A DNA stretch of 64,000 nt from Thiospirochaeta perfilievii (GCF_008329945.1 NZ_CP035807.1:2170001-2234000), one strand, 5' to 3'. Counted from the stretch's first letter, positions 50,397-59,080 are shown. A program made the numbers and translations. Notes: generated by a model not told the origin, from the letters alone.

Positions 50397-50532
50397 AAGC
50401 CATGTTTTCCTCTAATGTAATCTCTACCCTATTTATTGTTTTATCCTTAAACTTTGATGTCTGAATAAGAAGATCAAATGTGGAGGTTAAAGTTGTTAAT
50501 AGTATTAATAGGGCAAATATAACATCAATCAT
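50368..50532 (-). CDS. 54-residue pseudopilin-like protein without leader peptide
   Basis: A small gene that fills the gap between the gspG and gspJ-like genes. It starts with MIDVIFALLILLTTLTS, which looks like a pseudopilin helix from the mature residues onward (compare IEVLIALLIL), with Asp at the place of Glu5 and no G|F leader. It ends as EESIQDLF then TAA. The ATG (50530-50532) overlaps the gspG stop by 8 nt, and the 3' end overlaps the next gene by 29 nt, so it is coupled both ways. It has no ribosome site of its own. It may be a GspI-like minor pseudopilin that lost its leader, or a membrane-anchored assembly peptide. Confidence 0.65.
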   Translation of the reverse strand: MIDVIFALLILLTTLTSTFDLLIQTSKFKDKTINRVEITLEENMAYEESIQDLF

Positions 50533-50971
50533 AGGAGTTTATATCCTTGTTTAAACCTAAACCGCCAATTGTAGAGTCTGCACCTAATGAGCTTATTGTA
50601 AATGGTAGACCATTCTCCCCTGGGATTTTATATAAATATTCATTATCCCAAGGGTCTAAGGGTGTTTTTTTATCAATATACGGGCCATCCCAGTTTTTAG
50701 GTACAGGACTTAAAACTGGTTTTTCCCAAAGGGAGTTTAAACCCTGCTCTACAGTTGGGTAAACTTTGTTATCCTGTCTATACATCTCTAGAGCTAGTTT
50801 AAAATTCCCTATCTGGCTAGTTGCAGCTGTAACATTTGCTTTTTCCATCTGTTTTACTGCAACAACACCCACTCCTGTAGTTAATAATAGAACAATTGCT
50901 ATACCAATAATTGTCTCAATAAAAGTCCAGCCATCATCCTCTTTTAATATTTTAATTAACTTCTTTATCAT
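50525..50971 (-). CDS. gspG: GspG major pseudopilin
   Basis: A 148-residue major pseudopilin. The leader ends with DDG, then WTFIETIIGIAIVLLL, with Glu5 present. The body has the GspG-specific LEMYRQDNKVYPTVEQGLNSL, landmark only, and PLDPWDNEYLYK, the calcium-loop region, then SLGADSTIGG. These fix it as GspG rather than another pilin. The ATG has a GGAGG upstream, unlike most genes in the operon. It forms the pseudopilus shaft that pushes folded substrate through the secretin. Confidence 0.93.
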   Translation of the reverse strand: MIKKLIKILKEDDGWTFIETIIGIAIVLLLTTGVGVVAVKQMEKANVTAATSQIGNFKLALEMYRQDNKVYPTVEQGLNSLWEKPVLSPVPKNWDGPYIDKKTPLDPWDNEYLYKIPGENGLPFTISSLGADSTIGGLGLNKDINSYD

Positions 50972-51533
50972 CTTTTAAATCCTCCAATAATAGGTCTACA
51001 TATTTATAGTTACCACTTTTAAGTTCTTTTAGAATATTAATTGCTTCCTCTTTATTATCTGTTTTGATTAGATATATAGCTTTTAGATAGTTAAAATAGA
51101 TATCCTTTTTGTCTATTTTATTTAGTTTTTCTATGGTTTTTAAAGCCATACTATTCTCTTTCTCTTTTAATTCTTCCTCTAACAAGTAGATTAGATCAGA
51201 GAAACTTTGAAGGCGAATAATTAGAATACTCTCTATGTCGTAATGGTCCAGATCTACAGTTGTATCTAAAAAATTATCTCCACTTACACCTACTAAATAA
51301 CTACCAAATGTAAGCTCAGGGATTAGAAATTTCCCATCGATATCCGTATTAACACTTTTTATTACCACTCCCTGGGTATTTGTTATGGTTATTATTGCAT
51401 TTTGAACAGGGTTACTCTTTTTGTCGTATACAACACCTAAAAGGGAAGTTGTTATTCCACTATTTTTTATCTGAGTTGTTTTACAAGAGAGTAAAAGTAG
51501 TGTTCCAATTAAAATTACTATTATCTTTCTCAA
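50952..51533 (-). CDS. Lipoprotein with carboxypeptidase-regulatory-like domain
   Basis: A 193-residue lipoprotein: signal peptide MRKIIVILIGTLLLLSC with a good lipobox (LLSC). Residues about 30-105 form a beta sandwich like the CarboxypepD_reg fold (LLGVVYDKKSNPVQNAIITI, IDGKFLIPELTFGSYLVGV), and the C-terminal part is helical with a TPR-like feel (KEEAINILKEL). The gene lies between GspM-like and gspG genes in a type II secretion operon, so the product may be an outer-membrane or periplasmic partner such as a secretin pilot or a replacement for GspC, which is absent. That role is inference. The start is TTG at 51531-51533. Confidence 0.75.
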   Translation of the reverse strand: MRKIIVILIGTLLLLSCKTTQIKNSGITTSLLGVVYDKKSNPVQNAIITITNTQGVVIKSVNTDIDGKFLIPELTFGSYLVGVSGDNFLDTTVDLDHYDIESILIIRLQSFSDLIYLLEEELKEKENSMALKTIEKLNKIDKKDIYFNYLKAIYLIKTDNKEEAINILKELKSGNYKYVDLLLEDLKDDKEVN

Positions 51534-52381
51534 TTTAATACCTCATATTTGATTCCATCTTTTTCGAATAAGAACTTACTGTTCTTCTGGCCTAGATATT
51601 TCCAGTCTGAAATAGTTGCACCACTTTTGAATCTATATATTCTGCCATGGTTCCTCTCTTTGAACATGGTTATTACTCCATCTTCTTTTTTTAATAATCC
51701 AACAAAACTAAACTTATCTGTTTCTAATATTTCTATTTTGTTTATACTCTTAAGCTCTTCCTCCTGTTTTAGTGGTAAAGGTTCGGGTGTAGCTATAAAA
51801 AGTTGGACACCAAAGGGTTCTAGGATATTTGTAGTTTGTTCATTTATCTCTTCTAGTTTTCTAGGACTGTCTAAATAGAATGCTCTGTTTTTCTGATAAC
51901 TTTTTACATTCTCCATTACTTCCATATTTCCAGAGAGGTTTTCATTATCTATCATACGTAGATTAAACATAGGGTAGTAGTAAAATTTATTTTGAACCCT
52001 AACCCTATTTAAATAGGTCTCTAGATCTTTTTTAGTTCCAGTAAAGGAGAAATTTACCGACTCCTCCCCCTGGCTATACTGGCTTATTGTTAGGCCACTA
52101 TTTAGAAGATCTGCCTTAACCTTGTTAGTCATATTTTTTAAATTTGGAGAGTCTGTAAAGTAGGATTTTAACTCTTCTAACCTTTTATCTAAACTCTCTA
52201 AATCCTCTTTGCTTATTAAATCTATTGGTGGTTTATAATTATCAATTAGTGTTTGATATTTATCAATTTTACCAGCATTATCCTTGTAAACTAGGTAGTA
52301 GTTATTATACAAATGATATCCTGATAGTAGGAAAATAAGGGTTAGTAGGATCGATAGTAGAATTTTTCTCTCTAGGGGCAT
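51530..52381 (-). CDS. GspM/PilO-like inner-membrane platform protein
   Basis: A 283-residue bitopic protein: one N-terminal membrane helix (about 7-24), a coiled coil (about 35-85) and a ferredoxin-like periplasmic domain (about 85-160), the layout of PilO and GspM. The tail of about 120 residues is extra compared with those families and ends in beta strands. The gene directly follows the PilN/GspL-like gene, overlapping by 10 nt, as in other type II and type IV pilus operons. It would link the inner-membrane ATPase platform to the periplasm. Naming rests on topology and order, not on strong motifs. Confidence 0.7.
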   Translation of the reverse strand: MPLERKILLSILLTLIFLLSGYHLYNNYYLVYKDNAGKIDKYQTLIDNYKPPIDLISKEDLESLDKRLEELKSYFTDSPNLKNMTNKVKADLLNSGLTISQYSQGEESVNFSFTGTKKDLETYLNRVRVQNKFYYYPMFNLRMIDNENLSGNMEVMENVKSYQKNRAFYLDSPRKLEEINEQTTNILEPFGVQLFIATPEPLPLKQEEELKSINKIEILETDKFSFVGLLKKEDGVITMFKERNHGRIYRFKSGATISDWKYLGQKNSKFLFEKDGIKYEVLN

Positions 52382-53289
52382 ATTACCTCCCCACTAAAAT
52401 TAACCTGTTCGTATAACTTCTCTCTAACAGTAGAGTTTAGTTTGAATTTAAATATAGTTGACCTATTTAAAGAGTCTACTAAGTCTAGGCTATTAGGTGT
52501 TATTGCCACTATGGACAAAAATCGATTGTTATATGTAAAGTTTAAAACCTTGTAATTATTAGAGTTGGAGTTTAACTCATAAAATATAGAGTATATGTTT
52601 GGTGGGATATTACTCTCTAGGGATAATATTTTATCTAGTTTATTCTGGTATAACTCACTACTCTCTCCGCTAGTTGTTTGAATAATTTTATTATACTTAG
52701 ACTCTAACTCCTTTAAAGCTTTAAAACTTCTATCTGTTTTATCAATAAGGGTATAAACAGAGAGGCTTATACCTAAAAGCATAACTGTTGGAAAGAGTAG
52801 ATTTAGTCGGCTCTGCCTCTTTTTATTAAATAGTTTACCCCTGCTTATTTTATAAAGATCTTCTAGTATTAAAAGGCGTTCTTGTGGTGGCGTGTCAAAA
52901 GTGTCTAAATTTGCCCTATCTGTAACTACTATTGGATCTAAAAGTTTAGGAAGGTTATCGGTTACGCTATATATACTTAGTGTATAAAAATTTCTGTTTT
53001 TAATTTTTAGGTCTATTACTTCATTATGATAGTAGATCCTATAACTTCCATCCTTTTTTAATAGGGATTTAAAGATTAAAAATGGGTGTAGCACTTTACC
53101 CTGATATTCTAAATAGTTTTCCCTTAACATGTAGAAAAGTAGGGCTTTTTTCCCACTAACTATATAGTCATAGATTAATCTATCTGGTGCTGGGAAGTGG
53201 TTTAGAAGTTGGGATTTTATATACCTATTTATCTCATCTATCTTTTTTAAATTTGGGAAATCTATTAATACTAACTCTCCATGCACCAT
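52372..53289 (-). CDS. GspL/PilN-like platform protein
   Basis: A 305-residue bitopic protein. The first 165 residues are cytoplasmic with a reduced actin-like (PilM/GspL-type) domain; the membrane helix is at about 168-187; a coiled coil and a periplasmic ferredoxin-like domain follow (about 190-305). This is the GspL/PilM-PilN architecture, though the cytoplasmic part is only half the usual size. It overlaps the gspM-like gene by 10 nt and abuts gspF. It should bind GspE through the cytoplasmic domain. Confidence is moderate since the sequence diverges from named families. Confidence 0.7.
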   Translation of the reverse strand: MVHGELVLIDFPNLKKIDEINRYIKSQLLNHFPAPDRLIYDYIVSGKKALLFYMLRENYLEYQGKVLHPFLIFKSLLKKDGSYRIYYHNEVIDLKIKNRNFYTLSIYSVTDNLPKLLDPIVVTDRANLDTFDTPPQERLLILEDLYKISRGKLFNKKRQSRLNLLFPTVMLLGISLSVYTLIDKTDRSFKALKELESKYNKIIQTTSGESSELYQNKLDKILSLESNIPPNIYSIFYELNSNSNNYKVLNFTYNNRFLSIVAITPNSLDLVDSLNRSTIFKFKLNSTVREKLYEQVNFSGEVICP

Positions 53290-54458
53290 TATAAAAGCCC
53301 TCCCATTTTTGTTAATAGAGGTAGAATGAATAGTAGTATTAGGGTGAATAGAACACCTCCAATTAATAGGGTAAATAAGGGGTCTATTATTACCATAAAC
53401 CCATCAACCCTTTTATTACTCTCCTTAAAAAAGTAGTTACTTAAATCATCTAATACAGAGTTTAAATTCCCTGTTTTCTCACCAACTTTTATAAATGATG
53501 ATATTCTTACTGGGAAAGGGGAACTTTTAAATGCAGAGGACAAGCTCTCTCCTCCTACTATTTTATCCCTAATAATAGAGACCTCTTTTTTTAAGTAGAG
53601 GTTGGATATTACTCCCTGGGTATATAGTAGGCTCTCCTCTATGTTTAGATAACTTTGAGATAGTACAGATAGGGAGAAGACTAGGGTAAAGCTACTGTTT
53701 TCTAAAATTATCTTCCCAATAAGTGGTAGTTTTAAAAGTATTCTATCCATCCTTAAATCCTCTATTCTAAATAGTAAAAGTAGAGATGAAATAAGGAGTA
53801 AAAATCCAATTATAACGCTTTTTACTATCTGTCCCCTCTCTTCTAAACTACTCCCTAATCCATCACCAAGGGTTGAGAACATCTGGTTAAATTGGGGAAG
53901 TAGAACTGTGATAAAGAGAATACTAAATATTGATGTTAATATAAGTATAAAGATTGGGTATATCATTGCTGATTGTAACTTATCCCTAAAAAGTTTTTCC
54001 CTCTCCAGGTATGTATTTAACTGCTTTATAATTAGTTTTAAATTTCCTGTTCTCTCCCCAACTGTAATTAGTCCCTGGTATAATATAGGTAGGTTGGGGA
54101 TTAAACTCTTTAGGGTTTCCGAGAAGTTCTCCCCCCTGTTTAGCCTAATGGTTACATCTTTACATAGCTCTATAAGTTTTTTATCTGTTAAGGTTTTCCC
54201 TGCTATCTCCACTACATCGTTAATAGAGAGGTTAGCACTTATTAACATATTGATGGTTTGGGTAAAAATTAGTAACTCCTTAGGTTTTAGTTTATAACCT
54301 AATTGGGTACTACTTAATCCATTACTCTTTTTAAATGATAGTAGATGGAGATTTTTATTTTGTAGTGTTGTCTCTAAAACTTCACTACTACTGGCCTTAA
54401 TTATTACCTCTTTTATGCTTCCAGAGTCATCTACAACCCTACAGATATACTCTATCAT
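53289..54458 (-). CDS. gspF: GspF inner-membrane platform protein
   Basis: A 389-residue polytopic protein with two T2SSF domains: one at about 60-190 (FTQTINMLISANLSINDVVE, GENFSETLK, QGLITVGERTGNL) and one at about 255-385 (FSLSVLSQSYLNIEESL, GGESLSSAFK, SFIKVGEKTGNL). Three membrane helices, at about 165-190, 215-235 and 360-382, fit the family. It is the core of the assembly platform driven by GspE. It overlaps the gspE stop by 4 nt. Confidence 0.95.
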   Translation of the reverse strand: MIEYICRVVDDSGSIKEVIIKASSSEVLETTLQNKNLHLLSFKKSNGLSSTQLGYKLKPKELLIFTQTINMLISANLSINDVVEIAGKTLTDKKLIELCKDVTIRLNRGENFSETLKSLIPNLPILYQGLITVGERTGNLKLIIKQLNTYLEREKLFRDKLQSAMIYPIFILILTSIFSILFITVLLPQFNQMFSTLGDGLGSSLEERGQIVKSVIIGFLLLISSLLLLFRIEDLRMDRILLKLPLIGKIILENSSFTLVFSLSVLSQSYLNIEESLLYTQGVISNLYLKKEVSIIRDKIVGGESLSSAFKSSPFPVRISSFIKVGEKTGNLNSVLDDLSNYFFKESNKRVDGFMVIIDPLFTLLIGGVLFTLILLFILPLLTKMGGLL

Positions 54459-55840
54459 GATAGTATCCTCTGTAGTTCACTTTTTGTTGTTAATCCACAA
54501 TTAACTAAAGAGTCCCCAGCTTTGTAAAGGTCGATAAACCCTTGGGATATTAGGTGTTTTTTTATCTGGTAGGGTTTTGCTCTATCTAATATTAACTCTT
54601 CTATTTTATTATTAAGTAGGAAGCCTTCGGATATGGCAATTCTTCCCTTATATCCACTATCTAGACAGCTTTTACAACCTGATCCTTGGCAACTATTACA
54701 AGTTTTTCTAATAAGCCTTTGGGCAAATGAAGCCCTTAATACAGAGGTAATTAAATAGTCTGGAATTCCTAAATCCTTTAGCCTGCTTATTACAGAAATA
54801 GCGTCATTTGTATGTAGTGTAGATAGTACAAGGTGACCTGTTAAGGATGCCCTAATTACTAGCTCTGCTGTCTCCTTATCCCTTATCTCCCCAATCATAA
54901 TAACATCTGGGTCCTGTCTTAAAACTCTTCGTAGAATATCGCTAAATCCTAGGTTTATATTGGCCTTAACCTCGATCTGGTTAACCCCTGGAATGTTGTA
55001 TTCCACAGGATCCTCAATGGTTATGATTTTTTTCTCCCTACAATTTAGCTCTTGTAACATTGCATTTAGGGTTGTTGTTTTACCTGATCCTGTAGGGCCT
55101 GTTATTAGTATTAATCCGTGGGGATACTTTGTAACCATTTTTAATCGGTTTAGGTTATCCCCCCTGTATCCAAGATCTTCTAGGCTTTTAAGGTTATCCT
55201 TTTTAATAAAAAGTCTTAGTACTATAGACTCCCCAGAAGATATAGGCACAATAGATATCCTTAGATCTACACTTGTATCCTCTAATTTTACACTTACTCT
55301 ACCATCCTGGGGGACTCTTCTCTCCATAATATTTAGGTTGGCCATTATTTTTATTCTTGAACTAATACCTGGAAATAGGCTCTTTTTTATACTATCCCCC
55401 TCTATTAATACTCCATCGACTCTGAATCTTAAATCTATATGGTTTTTATACCCCTCTATATGGATATCCGATGCATTTAGATTAATTCCATCTATAATTA
55501 TAGAGTTCACAAGGTTAATAACTGGGGCGTCATGGGCTAATCTGTTTAGGTCGTTCTCCTGGAGGTTCTGTTGGGTATCCCCACTTAAACTAGAGTCACT
55601 TTTTGATATGTAGGATGTAAGTTCAGACTGATTTATCTGGATATACTCCAGGGTTTTATCCTTTAAAAGATGGTTTAGTCCACTCTTTTTCTTTAAGGGT
55701 AGTTTAGATGTATATCCAATTATTACACTTGTTTCATCCTCTTTTAGCTTGATGATTCCATTTGTCTTAATATATGGGATGGGGAACTGTTTTATATCTT
55801 TTAAGTAGATTTTATAATCATCTAAGGAGGGTTTTTCCAT
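54455..55840 (-). CDS. gspE: GspE secretion ATPase
   Basis: A 461-residue hexameric ATPase of the type II secretion/type IV pilus family. Visible: Walker A GPTGSGKTTTLNA (about 243-255), Asp box TIEDPVEY, Walker B GEIRDKETAE, His box LSTLHTNDA, and a tetracysteine zinc motif CNSCQGSGCKSC near 380. It is shorter than Vibrio GspE because the N1E domain, which binds GspL, is small; this fits the reduced GspL-like partner. It drives pseudopilus growth. The start overlaps the gspD stop by 1 nt. Confidence 0.95.
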   Translation of the reverse strand: MEKPSLDDYKIYLKDIKQFPIPYIKTNGIIKLKEDETSVIIGYTSKLPLKKKSGLNHLLKDKTLEYIQINQSELTSYISKSDSSLSGDTQQNLQENDLNRLAHDAPVINLVNSIIIDGINLNASDIHIEGYKNHIDLRFRVDGVLIEGDSIKKSLFPGISSRIKIMANLNIMERRVPQDGRVSVKLEDTSVDLRISIVPISSGESIVLRLFIKKDNLKSLEDLGYRGDNLNRLKMVTKYPHGLILITGPTGSGKTTTLNAMLQELNCREKKIITIEDPVEYNIPGVNQIEVKANINLGFSDILRRVLRQDPDVIMIGEIRDKETAELVIRASLTGHLVLSTLHTNDAISVISRLKDLGIPDYLITSVLRASFAQRLIRKTCNSCQGSGCKSCLDSGYKGRIAISEGFLLNNKIEELILDRAKPYQIKKHLISQGFIDLYKAGDSLVNCGLTTKSELQRILS

Positions 55841-57996
55841 TAAAGGAACTCCTTATATGCTTTTTCCATTTTTTTATCTATGTTGTCTAGTAGACCATCC
55901 TCAATATATGGAAGTAGGTAGATGGTAAACTCTGATTGGGTCTGCCTCTCTACATTTTTTCTAAAGAGGAATCCTAATAGGGGGATATCCCCTAAAAGAG
56001 GTGTTTTTTCCTGGGTAGTCTCTTTTTTACTACTAATTAGGCCCCCAATTACCACAGGAACACCCTCTCTAGTTCTAACTTCGGTATTTACTATCTTCTC
56101 CGATGTTGAAGGAATCCCTGAGTTATCCCCAGACACTGTAGTTTCATCGGAGAGGGTAGATTGAACACTTACCGTTACCATTCCATCCCCACTGGTCCAA
56201 CCCTCAATATCAAGAATTATACCCCAGGATACCTCCTGGGTAGCCCCTGTTTTTTCCACATCCCCATCGGAATTTACTGTTGTTTGATAGAACCTACTGG
56301 TTGTTGTATTTCTAAAACTTACCTTTTTCCCGGATAGGGCCTGGAGTGTTGTATCCACAAGTATTTTTGACCTGTTATTGTTTAATGCTGCATTTAGTTC
56401 AAAGCTAAAAAGTGGACCAAATGCGGACAAAACGTTGAAATTTAACCCTAGAAGATTTCCAAGGTTACCAGAAAAGGCACTCCACTCATCTTCTGGTAGG
56501 GTTATATCCCCATTCCCCTCACTATGGGCCTTTGTATTAATTCCAAAAGTAAAATCATCCCCAATACTGTTTTGTAGCACTAATATCTTATACTTTAACT
56601 GTGGAACAGGTTTGTCCATCTTATCTAGTTCAGCTAAAAATGATCTGTATGCCTGATCCTCTCCGTAGTAGTAGATAACTGATGGGTTTGGTGTTGTAAC
56701 TATTTGGTCTAAGTTTACTGTTTTAGGCAGGTTATCTAGTAGGTCCTCACTCTTTATATATTTTAGGGTGATAGTATGGCTTTTAGGAGCTAGGTCCATC
56801 TGATTTTTAAGTAGTAATAACTCTTTATACTCATTATCTGTTAGTAGTATTAAAAAAGAGTCCTTATCCATATTTATAATTGAGCTTTGACTATACTGCT
56901 TAAGAAGGATATTTTTAAAGTTATCTGCACTAATAAAGCTCGTTTTTATCAGCCTAGGTCGCTTTTGTAGATCCCTGTCTATTAGGTCTATAAATTGAAT
57001 TATTGGTTCCGTTTTAATATTAGTTCCGTAAACAATTACAGAGTTTGTATCCTCATCAACCTTTAAAACATTGTTACTCATAAAACTGCCAGGCATAAGC
57101 TTTAGTAGATCCTTTACCAGGATGTTTTCTAGCTTAATAATTCTGGTTAATATGTGTCTATTTGCGATCTCTGTCTTATTTATATCAAAGATGTAGTAGA
57201 TGTTATTAGATAATACATAGTCAGAGCTTCCCTCTTCTAATATTAGGTTTAACATCTGTTCTAGGGTTTTATCCTTGTAGTTTATCCTCTCTATAATATT
57301 GTCATTTCTGCCTTGTAGACTGTACTCCTTCCCTGCCTTTGTAAATAGCTCTTTAATGACCATACTAAATCGAACTCTATTTAAGTTAATCGAGTATAAT
57401 TCCTTATCATTTACCACAATCCCATCAGTTTCTGTTAGACCATTGGTAAGACTGTTTGGGTCTTGTATATCTTTTTTTATGTAGTAGTAGTTTTCATTCT
57501 CTTCAATAACATAGTCGTTGTACTTTTTCATAATAATTTCCAGTACAACTTTTAGCTCTAGGGTTTTAATGTTTAAACTAATTTTATCAGCTTCCAGCCT
57601 ATCGTAGAGTATGGTTTTTCCACCTAAAGTAGAGAGTCTATCTAATATTAGTTTTAAATCTACACTGTCGCAGTTTAAAGAGATCCTACTCTCCGAATCT
57701 ATATTTATTTCAATTTTGCTTACTCTGTAAACTCCATCGGCCTCTGTTAGGTAGAGCTTTTGACTCTGAAGAAATAGATTTAGTGCTTTATCAATATTCT
57801 CTGTTGTAAAGTAGTAGCTACAGTTTCCAGTAACACTCTCATCAGGGATTATGTTTTTACCAGTAAGGTCTGCTAACACCAGAAGAACATCGGTTACTGG
57901 TTTGTTGTCAAACTCTAGTACTTGGGCTTGTGAATACAATCTAGGAGTAAACACTATTATAAATAGGAGGGTTAAAGTTTGATTTTTTAATTTCAT
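55840..57996 (-). CDS. gspD: GspD secretin
   Basis: A 718-residue outer-membrane secretin with a signal peptide (about 1-22, RLYSQA). The periplasmic part starts with repeated small domains of STN/N0 type (about 27-95, 100-172, 195-272), then N1/N2-type ring domains (about 285-445), and ends with the secretin barrel (about 470-705) holding VPVVIGGLISSKKETTQ, TPLLGDIPLLGFLF and a TIYLLPYI end. Three N0-like domains in a row are more than usual. It is the first gene of the operon. The ATG has no ribosome site, and TATAAG ends 6 nt before it. Confidence 0.93.
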   Translation of the reverse strand: MKLKNQTLTLLFIIVFTPRLYSQAQVLEFDNKPVTDVLLVLADLTGKNIIPDESVTGNCSYYFTTENIDKALNLFLQSQKLYLTEADGVYRVSKIEINIDSESRISLNCDSVDLKLILDRLSTLGGKTILYDRLEADKISLNIKTLELKVVLEIIMKKYNDYVIEENENYYYIKKDIQDPNSLTNGLTETDGIVVNDKELYSINLNRVRFSMVIKELFTKAGKEYSLQGRNDNIIERINYKDKTLEQMLNLILEEGSSDYVLSNNIYYIFDINKTEIANRHILTRIIKLENILVKDLLKLMPGSFMSNNVLKVDEDTNSVIVYGTNIKTEPIIQFIDLIDRDLQKRPRLIKTSFISADNFKNILLKQYSQSSIINMDKDSFLILLTDNEYKELLLLKNQMDLAPKSHTITLKYIKSEDLLDNLPKTVNLDQIVTTPNPSVIYYYGEDQAYRSFLAELDKMDKPVPQLKYKILVLQNSIGDDFTFGINTKAHSEGNGDITLPEDEWSAFSGNLGNLLGLNFNVLSAFGPLFSFELNAALNNNRSKILVDTTLQALSGKKVSFRNTTTSRFYQTTVNSDGDVEKTGATQEVSWGIILDIEGWTSGDGMVTVSVQSTLSDETTVSGDNSGIPSTSEKIVNTEVRTREGVPVVIGGLISSKKETTQEKTPLLGDIPLLGFLFRKNVERQTQSEFTIYLLPYIEDGLLDNIDKKMEKAYKEFL

Positions 57997-58002
57997 ATAA
58001 AG

Positions 58003-58033
58003 CTTATATGTAATTTTTGTTTATATGATTCAA
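58003..58033 (-). promoter_or_regulatory. Promoter of the type II secretion operon, predicted leaderless
   Basis: Minus strand TTGAAT (58028-58033), 19-nt spacer, TATAAG (58003-58008), then 6 nt to the gspD ATG. The spacer is long, so a separate -35 or an activator is possible. Confidence 0.4.
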
Positions 58034-58112
58034 TTGTCAAAAAGAATGGAAAATTTACCTGTTATTGATACTGTAGTATCAGTAACAAGTCCATCATAAT
58101 TTGTTAATAATA

Positions 58113-58856
58113 CTAATCTATTTTTAATTTTTTAAGCTCTTCAATGGTTAACCCTGTCATTTTTGAAGTGTTTTCTAATCCAAAATTTGATTTTAAAAGG
58201 TTTATTGCAATCTCTTTTTTCCCTTTATCCAAACCCTTCTCGATACCTTTCTCGATACCTTTCTCAATACCTCTTAAGGTAAATTCTTCTTCCATTCTAT
58301 CTAATGTCGCTGCAAACATTGGTAATACCTCCTGTGGCGAATCTAATTGTTGTATTATTTCTTCATCTATATCAATATTTCTATCTTTTAAAAGACTATT
58401 TAACCATATCTTAAATCCATCAACTTCAACAGGGGATGAATCTTTTAAAAGTATAATTAAGTCATCAAATGCTTTATGTAACTCTTTTAAAGATGCATTT
58501 TCTAATAAAAATATTGCAGATACAACATTATGTATTTTAAGTAGTGTTTTTTTCTCTATCTTGTTAATTATAATTGGGTAGTATTCAAAACTAGGGATAA
58601 ACTTGTCTGGTATTGTTTTTGCATATAGCTCTTTAGGGTTTATATTAGCTGTCCATTTATCTTCACCATTATATAATAGTAGTGGGAATACCGCAGGGTA
58701 TGATTTTGTATCTTTATCCTTACCATAACTCTCGGATAGCTCTAGTATATATCTTAAAAACCTTAAAGGCATGGTTTTATCAACTGAAGATTGAAACTCT
58801 AATAATAGATAAATATAAATAGGTTTACCTCTGAAGAGAGGTGGGATCCATTTTGC
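58113..58856 (-). pseudogene. Rpn/YhgA-like PD-(D/E)XK nuclease, 5'-truncated remnant
   Basis: Rpn-family recombination-promoting nucleases contain EFQSSVDxxMPxRxLxYxxEL as a hallmark. The open frame from ATG 58772 starts just after that Glu-x-Gln catalytic motif, but the same frame continues upstream for 28 more codons (KWIPPLFRGKPIYIYLLLEFQSSVDKT, given only in part) to a TGA at 58857-58859, with no start codon available. The first 60-80 residues of the family are not seen in any frame beyond it. The 3' part is intact, with the usual tandem GIEK repeats near residue 170 and the helical tail. The gene is therefore a decayed copy, which is common for this mobile-like family. Confidence 0.82.
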
Positions 58857-58982
58857 TCAACCTGCGATACAACAGAACCTAACCATTATAGTAAGATGTA
58901 TGGACCAGTAAATCATATTCTCATGGAAGTTGAATTTGTTCTACTCGGATAAGGCTCTATTCAAACATATTTTTGATGAAAT

Positions 58983-59017
58983 AAAAAAAGAGGCTGTTAA
59001 TACAGACTCTTTTTTTT
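58983..59017. terminator. Bidirectional terminator-like hairpin
   Basis: An A-run plus GAG and CTGT pairs with ACAG and CTC plus a T-run, with one G/A mismatch and a 4-nt loop. Because the stem itself starts and ends in A and T runs, it would work on both strands. Confidence 0.55.
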
Positions 59018-59025
59018 CTAGTTTC

Positions 59026-59080
59026 TAAACTTTTTCTAATCAATTTTAATTCTAATTTTTAAAAATAAACTTTTTCTAAT
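59026..59080. repeat. 15-bp direct repeat
   Basis: TAAACTTTTTCTAAT occurs at 59026-59040 and again at 59066-59080, 40 bp apart, in AT-rich DNA. Nothing suggests a mobile element end. Confidence 0.5.

Noticed and set aside
54960-55613. 217-codon open frame antisense to gspE
   Set aside because: No SD or promoter, and its sequence is the mirror of a strongly conserved ATPase; long antisense frames are expected in AT-rich genes with this codon use.
58261-58300. Tandem repeats in the Rpn remnant as a CRISPR-like or VNTR array
   Set aside because: They encode the GIEK repeats typical of the Rpn family tail and are too few and too short for an array.
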